Positions 30,101 through 31,578 of a stretch of 31,578 nucleotides of DNA are shown one piece after another. The notes under the pieces were generated by a model that saw only the letters and a program-made list of their open reading frames with translations, was not told the origin of the DNA and did not search any database. How positions within the stretch are numbered: the stretch's first letter is position 1; each line of letters opens with the position of its first letter. A program made the translations under genes and the position numbers. Origin of the DNA: Phoronis australis (Eukaryota > Phoronida > Phoronidae); the NCBI GenBank assembly GCA_002633005.1, contig NMRA01000764.1:8048-39625 (forward strand). The letters run 5' to 3'.

Positions 30101-30970
30101 GGAGGTTTGACAAGATGCATGGTTGCCAGCGTTTGAAAATGAAAAAAAAATGTGAAATTACATGCCAAAGCACAACGACCAAATGAGTGTCGTAATACCC
30201 AGAAATAGCAAGGTGATGCATGGCATCTGATCTCCCATTTAGATTTTACCGTAGAAAGCAGGTGATCACATTACAAGGGCATGCCGTGGTAGGGCCTTAC
30301 CGGTTTTTGACAAACAATTATGACTCACATCAGATTACTTCCTGTTGAATTGCACAAACTCAATTTGAAGGCACGCTCATTTCATGCAATAATCACCAGT
30401 TTCCGTACAACTTTAACTTAAACATATAAATTTAAGCTTGTGCAATACATTTCTCATGTAAAACATATTTTTGGATCAATTGAACAACAGAATTTAAGCT
30501 ATCCCGTCAAAAGACGGCAGTTATATAAACCCCTGCGCCATGATACGCCATGATACTGGGATTGACTAGATAGGCGTCATTAGTTAAATAAACTCATCTT
30601 CACAGTTATTTTTGTTTGACTCATTTTATAGTTGGTTTACATTCATCTGTTCACAGTATGTTTGCCTGTATTTTGTCATGTTATTTTTACTTTTGACGAA
30701 TGTCTTTTATAAATGCCATTCACCAACTTTACTTCCGGTCTTTTTTTACAGCAAACAAGCTTCAGATCATATCATACAAAGATGCGAATGGCAAAAAACT
30801 TTCTCTAATTTTACCATTCAAGAATGGTGAACATGGAACTACAGAGTTTACCTGTGTACGGTTCAACGCCCACCTAATCTTCATCTTATCCAGCTCTTTT
30901 TCAACAGCTTCATTGTATTCAGTACGCCCTTTCACAAACCTGATCCCTGCATTCTCAACAGCTTTTAAGA
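14944..30970 (-). CDS. PRIM2: DNA primase large subunit (p58), 11 coding exons, N-terminus not in view
   Basis: In transcript order the exons are 30970..30852, 29532..29453, 26374..26254, 25173..25078, 22851..22714, 22246..22103, 20666..20484, 18434..18311, 16997..16915, 16322..16184 and 15134..14944. All introns are GT-AG and all phases agree, giving 471 residues. The protein forms a complex with the catalytic primase subunit and DNA polymerase alpha and takes part in RNA primer synthesis at replication forks. Family hallmarks are [43 protein letters not shown] and GKRTDYTP. The four cluster cysteines equivalent to human C287, C367, C384 and C424 are encoded at 20642, 18356, 16995 and 16283, with spacings 79, 16 and 40 (human 80, 17 and 40). 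About 50 N-terminal residues are missing, presumably beyond 31578. Confidence 0.95.
15135..16183 (-). other. PRIM2 intron before the last exon
   Basis: 1049 bp, AT-rich, with GT-AG ends. A 97-codon frame on the - strand shows no recognised domain. No repeat stood out. Confidence 0.6.
16184..16322 (-). CDS. PRIM2: PRIM2 exon: fourth cluster cysteine and THPNHF
   Basis: 139 nt, 46 residues plus 1 nt, acceptor AATTCTCAG, donor GTTAGT. It encodes [11 protein letters not shown], with the fourth ligand at codon 16283..16281 (human HYQVACQKYFE), and HPNHFYDES (human HPNQFFCES). The extra Cys four residues before the ligand is not shared with human. Confidence 0.93.
16560..16735 (-). repeat. Decayed fragment of the CTCF-motif repeat, reverse orientation
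   Basis: Contains the reverse complements of TTTCATGAAAATCTGTCGAGG and of TTGCCACTAGGTGAC (motif at 16683..16694). It lies in the intron between the exons at 16997..16915 and 16322..16184, opposite in orientation to the three large copies. Confidence 0.6.
16915..16997 (-). CDS. PRIM2: PRIM2 exon: CPFRHSD, third cluster cysteine
   Basis: 83 nt, acceptor TGATTGCAG, weak donor GTGGGA. It completes the split Gly and encodes 27 residues, [15 protein letters not shown] through SKEAQNE. The first Cys (codon 16995..16993) is the third Fe-S ligand. I found this exon by looking for the missing CPFRH motif between its neighbours. It joins both in frame, so the cluster set is complete. Confidence 0.92.
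18311..18434 (-). CDS. PRIM2: PRIM2 exon: [20 protein letters not shown], second cluster cysteine
   Basis: 124 nt, 41 residues plus 1 nt of a split Gly codon, acceptor GTTCTTCCAG, donor GTAACA. It carries [20 protein letters not shown], whose Cys (codon 18356..18354) is the second Fe-S ligand, and ends in GEGHG as in the human DYHG. A 17-copy minisatellite begins only about 34 nt upstream of this exon in the intron. Confidence 0.95.
18469..18926 (+). repeat. 27-bp palindromic minisatellite, 17 copies
   Basis: The unit is ATAAGGGTATACCCTAATCAG plus YGCTTT. Each holds the perfect 12-bp palindrome AGGGTATACCCT and, on the - strand, CTTATAAAG. Units alternate between GTGC and GCGC subtypes with a few single changes. 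The near end is about 34 nt from the acceptor of the PRIM2 exon at 18434, so it lies next to the expected branch-point zone. The repeated ALIRVYPYK frame on the - strand is a by-product of 27 being a multiple of three. Confidence 0.97.
19346..19557 (+). repeat. Dispersed repeat, copy 2 (in a PRIM2 intron)
   Basis: Diverged second copy of 1617..1806, lying in the intron between the exons at 20666..20484 and 18434..18311. A short open frame across it is not preserved in the other copy, so it is taken as non-coding. Confidence 0.7.
20484..20666 (-). CDS. PRIM2: PRIM2 exon: start of Fe-S domain, first cluster cysteine
   Basis: 183 nt, 61 residues, phase 0/0, acceptor TCTCATTTCAG, donor GTATCA. 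It contains FPPCMQQLH, with the first 4Fe-4S cysteine (codon 20642..20640), and [19 protein letters not shown], the most conserved motif of the family. The basic and histidine residues of this motif belong to the conserved C-terminal domain that contacts primer/template. Confidence 0.96.
20893..21210 (+). repeat. Degenerate 39-bp minisatellite, about 8 copies
   Basis: Units of 37..39 bp follow GAAGGCAGACCTGTCATCTG then ATTTGGGG and a variable GCAGnACAnTAA end. Copies differ at many places, so it is older than the other arrays. It lies in the PRIM2 intron 20667..22102. The 172-codon frame on the - strand is an effect of the period. Confidence 0.85.
22103..22246 (-). CDS. PRIM2: PRIM2 exon: [20 protein letters not shown]
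   Basis: 144 nt, 48 residues, phase 0/0, acceptor TATTGTAG, donor GTAAGT. It corresponds to the human LTARSLP..ERLQPLLNHLS stretch. A lysine-rich [10 protein letters not shown] segment occupies the variable linker just before the Fe-S domain. Confidence 0.92.
22714..22851 (-). CDS. PRIM2: PRIM2 exon: [20 protein letters not shown]
   Basis: 138 nt, 46 residues, phase 0/0, acceptor TTTCAG, donor GTATGT. It matches the human DALDLFRGRKVYL, GFAYVP and EFRAKLSKAL blocks (here [13 protein letters not shown] and [11 protein letters not shown]) near the end of the N-terminal domain. Confidence 0.93.
22852..23167 (-). other. Unique part of PRIM2 intron
   Basis: Contains an AATAATAATAATAAA simple repeat near 22887 and otherwise nothing recognised before the repeat element that fills the rest of the intron to 24890. 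Confidence 0.5.
23168..24890 (+). repeat. CTCF-motif repeat element, copy B (PRIM2 intron)
   Basis: Same module family as 11817..13506, more decayed. It has three head sequences (ACAAGAGCAA or AACAAGAGCAAT near 23174, 23388 and 23874, each followed by GTTGAAATGYGC or a close variant), pointing to nested or repeated insertion. It ends in a worn version of the family tail near 24890 and lies antisense to the PRIM2 transcript. Confidence 0.82.
24278..24291 (+). promoter_or_regulatory. CTCF-consensus match CCACTAGGTGGCGC
   Basis: Perfect fit in copy B, within a PRIM2 intron. Near matches in the same copy lie at 23264, 23635, 23789 and 24555. Confidence 0.45.
25078..25173 (-). CDS. PRIM2: PRIM2 exon: linker region [16 protein letters not shown]
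   Basis: 96 nt, 32 residues, phase 0 at both ends, acceptor TTAATAG, donor GTATGT. It is less conserved than its neighbours, as in other species, where this stretch corresponds to the region before KIPFADALDL. Its place is supported by in-frame splicing on both sides and by the matching EK..LR and final YK positions. Confidence 0.85.
25174..26253 (-). other. PRIM2 intron, 1080 bp
   Basis: Holds a short degenerate G-rich run near 25315..25400 with GGTGGTGACC-type words repeated loosely. The two overlapping frames on the - strand there are low-complexity and not supported as genes. Confidence 0.5.
26254..26374 (-). CDS. PRIM2: PRIM2 exon: [19 protein letters not shown]
   Basis: 121 nt, acceptor TTCTTCCAG, donor GTATGA. 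It completes the split Ser and encodes 40 residues, EDLRRWF through LHYVP, matching the human EELRRWF..FRFS helix pair of the N-terminal domain. It ends in phase 0. Confidence 0.92.
26375..27476 (-). other. Unique part of the largest PRIM2 intron
   Basis: AT-rich, with AATAATCTTTTTTAT doubled at about 26811..26842. No gene or long repeat is recognised. Confidence 0.5.
27477..29362 (+). repeat. CTCF-motif repeat element, copy C, split by an inverted-repeat insertion
   Basis: The worn head is at 27477 and modules run to the tail palindrome CACATATAAATATGTG at 29340..29355 plus GGGCAC, the same end as copy A. Motif relatives are at 27964 and 29174, with others badly decayed. The element at 28237..28656 interrupts it. 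It lies in the PRIM2 intron 26375..29452. Confidence 0.8.
28237..28656. mobile_element. Inverted-repeat element with internal palindromic tandem array
   Basis: Left arm 28237..28363 begins AACACTTTCCATTT. Right arm 28543..28656 ends in the reverse complement. The arms share long blocks such as GAATTTCCACTCATTC, CTGAAAAGTTGCA and CCATCATTTTGG. Between them (28362..28525) are six ~27-bp units, most holding the palindrome CAGAAATTTCTG plus GAATTC and TGCGCA. No transposase is present, so this would be a non-autonomous foldback or MITE-like element. Target-site duplications are not evident. Confidence 0.8.
29453..29532 (-). CDS. PRIM2: PRIM2 exon: [15 protein letters not shown]
   Basis: 80 nt, acceptor GTTTCCAG, donor GTAAGT. 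It encodes 26 residues plus 2 nt of a split Ser codon. The core [15 protein letters not shown] is almost identical to human p58, a strong family marker. It is too short to be noticed as an open reading frame by length alone. Confidence 0.92.
29533..30851 (-). other. PRIM2 intron, 1319 bp
   Basis: GT-AG ends. The + strand frames from 30612 and 30700 run over the exon at 30852..30970 in the wrong direction and are shadows. No repeat stood out. Confidence 0.5.
30852..30970 (-). CDS. PRIM2: PRIM2 exon: N-terminal domain, KAVENAG segment
   Basis: This is the first exon in view. It starts with 2 nt completing a split codon after TTTTCTAG and ends before GTAAAC in phase 0. Its 39 residues include [20 protein letters not shown], matching the human KSVENLGVSYVKG region near residue 53. 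The preceding exon or exons with the N-terminus were not found between 30971 and 31578. Confidence 0.88.
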
Positions 30971-31390
30971 CTAGAAAAATAATAGGAACTTGTCAATCAG
31001 AGTAAAAATTGAATCCATACCTTAAAACAGCACACATTTGTTAATACAAGGAACAGTATGTTACGCCTAAAAAAGCAGGCACGGCAAACAGTGTACTTAA
31101 TGATGTAAACAATTTCCCGGGTACACAGGGTTGCATACAGTATTTCCCATGACACTGGTAAGAACAGTTTGATTGAAAAATTGTAAATAAAGACATTGAC
31201 CAATAGGTAGATGTTCTATATCATAGTACCAAATGCGTCTCACTGATTTAGTGACAGAATAATGTAACAACGTAATCTATTTCTTTTAATAAATTAGAAT
31301 AAAGTTTTTCACGACAGTAAGTCAGATTTCACTTCACCAGTTCTTTACCAAATTAAAGCTGTGACAAGTAAAGTTCAAAGCTATACTAAG

Positions 31391-31578
31391 TATACAGCCA
31401 GCCTTGTGTTGATGTATACAGCCTTTTGTTGATGTATACAGCCTTGTGTTGATGTATACAGCCCTGTGTTGATGTATACAGCCCTGTGTTGATGTATACA
31501 GCCCTGTGTTGATGTATACAGCCCTGTGTTGATGTATACAGCCCTGTGTTGATGTATACAGCCCTGTGTTGATGTATA
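31391..31578 (+). repeat. 20-bp minisatellite, about 9 copies, open at window end
   Basis: Unit TATACAGCCCTGTGTTGATG; the first three copies carry CCTTGTG or CCTTTTG variants and the rest are identical. It runs into the window edge, so its true length is unknown. It sits upstream of the first PRIM2 exon in view, presumably in an intron. Confidence 0.95.

Overview
The window is a piece of an AT-rich nuclear genome from an animal, most likely a non-vertebrate bilaterian. The evidence is intron-containing genes with GT-AG splice sites, a metazoan-type ankyrin/SOCS-box protein, a eukaryotic primase large subunit, and many minisatellites and non-autonomous repeats. A marine deuterostome such as a hemichordate, cephalochordate or echinoderm would fit, but that is an impression of style and not a determination.

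Two protein-coding genes can be supported, and they point towards each other. The first, on the + strand at 8693..10505, is a two-exon gene for a 377-residue protein with about nine ankyrin repeats and a C-terminal SOCS box. It is an ASB-type substrate receptor for a Cullin-5/Elongin BC ubiquitin ligase. The second, on the - strand from 30970 down to 14944, is the large subunit of DNA primase (PRIM2). It can be assembled from 11 coding exons that splice in frame into 471 residues, with all four 4Fe-4S cysteines present. Only the N-terminal ~50 residues lie beyond the right edge or were not found. The two genes share no pathway: one acts in ubiquitin transfer, the other in replication priming.

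Layout: 1..4382 holds a long direct duplication (1..1071 and 3534..4382), an inverted-repeat zone and small repeat debris. 4383..6520 shows nothing recognisable as a gene. 6521..8292 holds a 57-bp minisatellite (10.7 near-identical copies) and an outlying fragment of it, flanking a possible promoter/5' UTR region. 8677..10505 is the ASB-like gene, with a long RNA-type hairpin in its intron. 11817..13506 lies between the two convergent genes and is a repeat element built of ~450-bp modules rich in CTCF-like motifs. 14944..30970 is the primase gene. Its introns carry a 17-copy palindromic 27-bp minisatellite close to a splice acceptor, a degenerate 39-bp array, two more copies of the CTCF-motif element (one split by an inverted-repeat insertion), and scattered smaller repeats. 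The window ends in a 20-bp minisatellite.

The most unusual signals are: (1) a dispersed repeat family that carries periodic matches to the CTCF consensus, one copy lying exactly between the convergent genes; (2) a 102-nt near-perfect hairpin in the ASB-like intron whose mismatches are mostly G-U wobbles on the sense strand; (3) an inverted-repeat element with an internal palindromic tandem array; and (4) the palindromic minisatellite about 34 nt from a primase exon. Six single N bases, all in the first 7.7 kb and mostly at repeat junctions, warn that the repeat structure there may be partly an assembly product.
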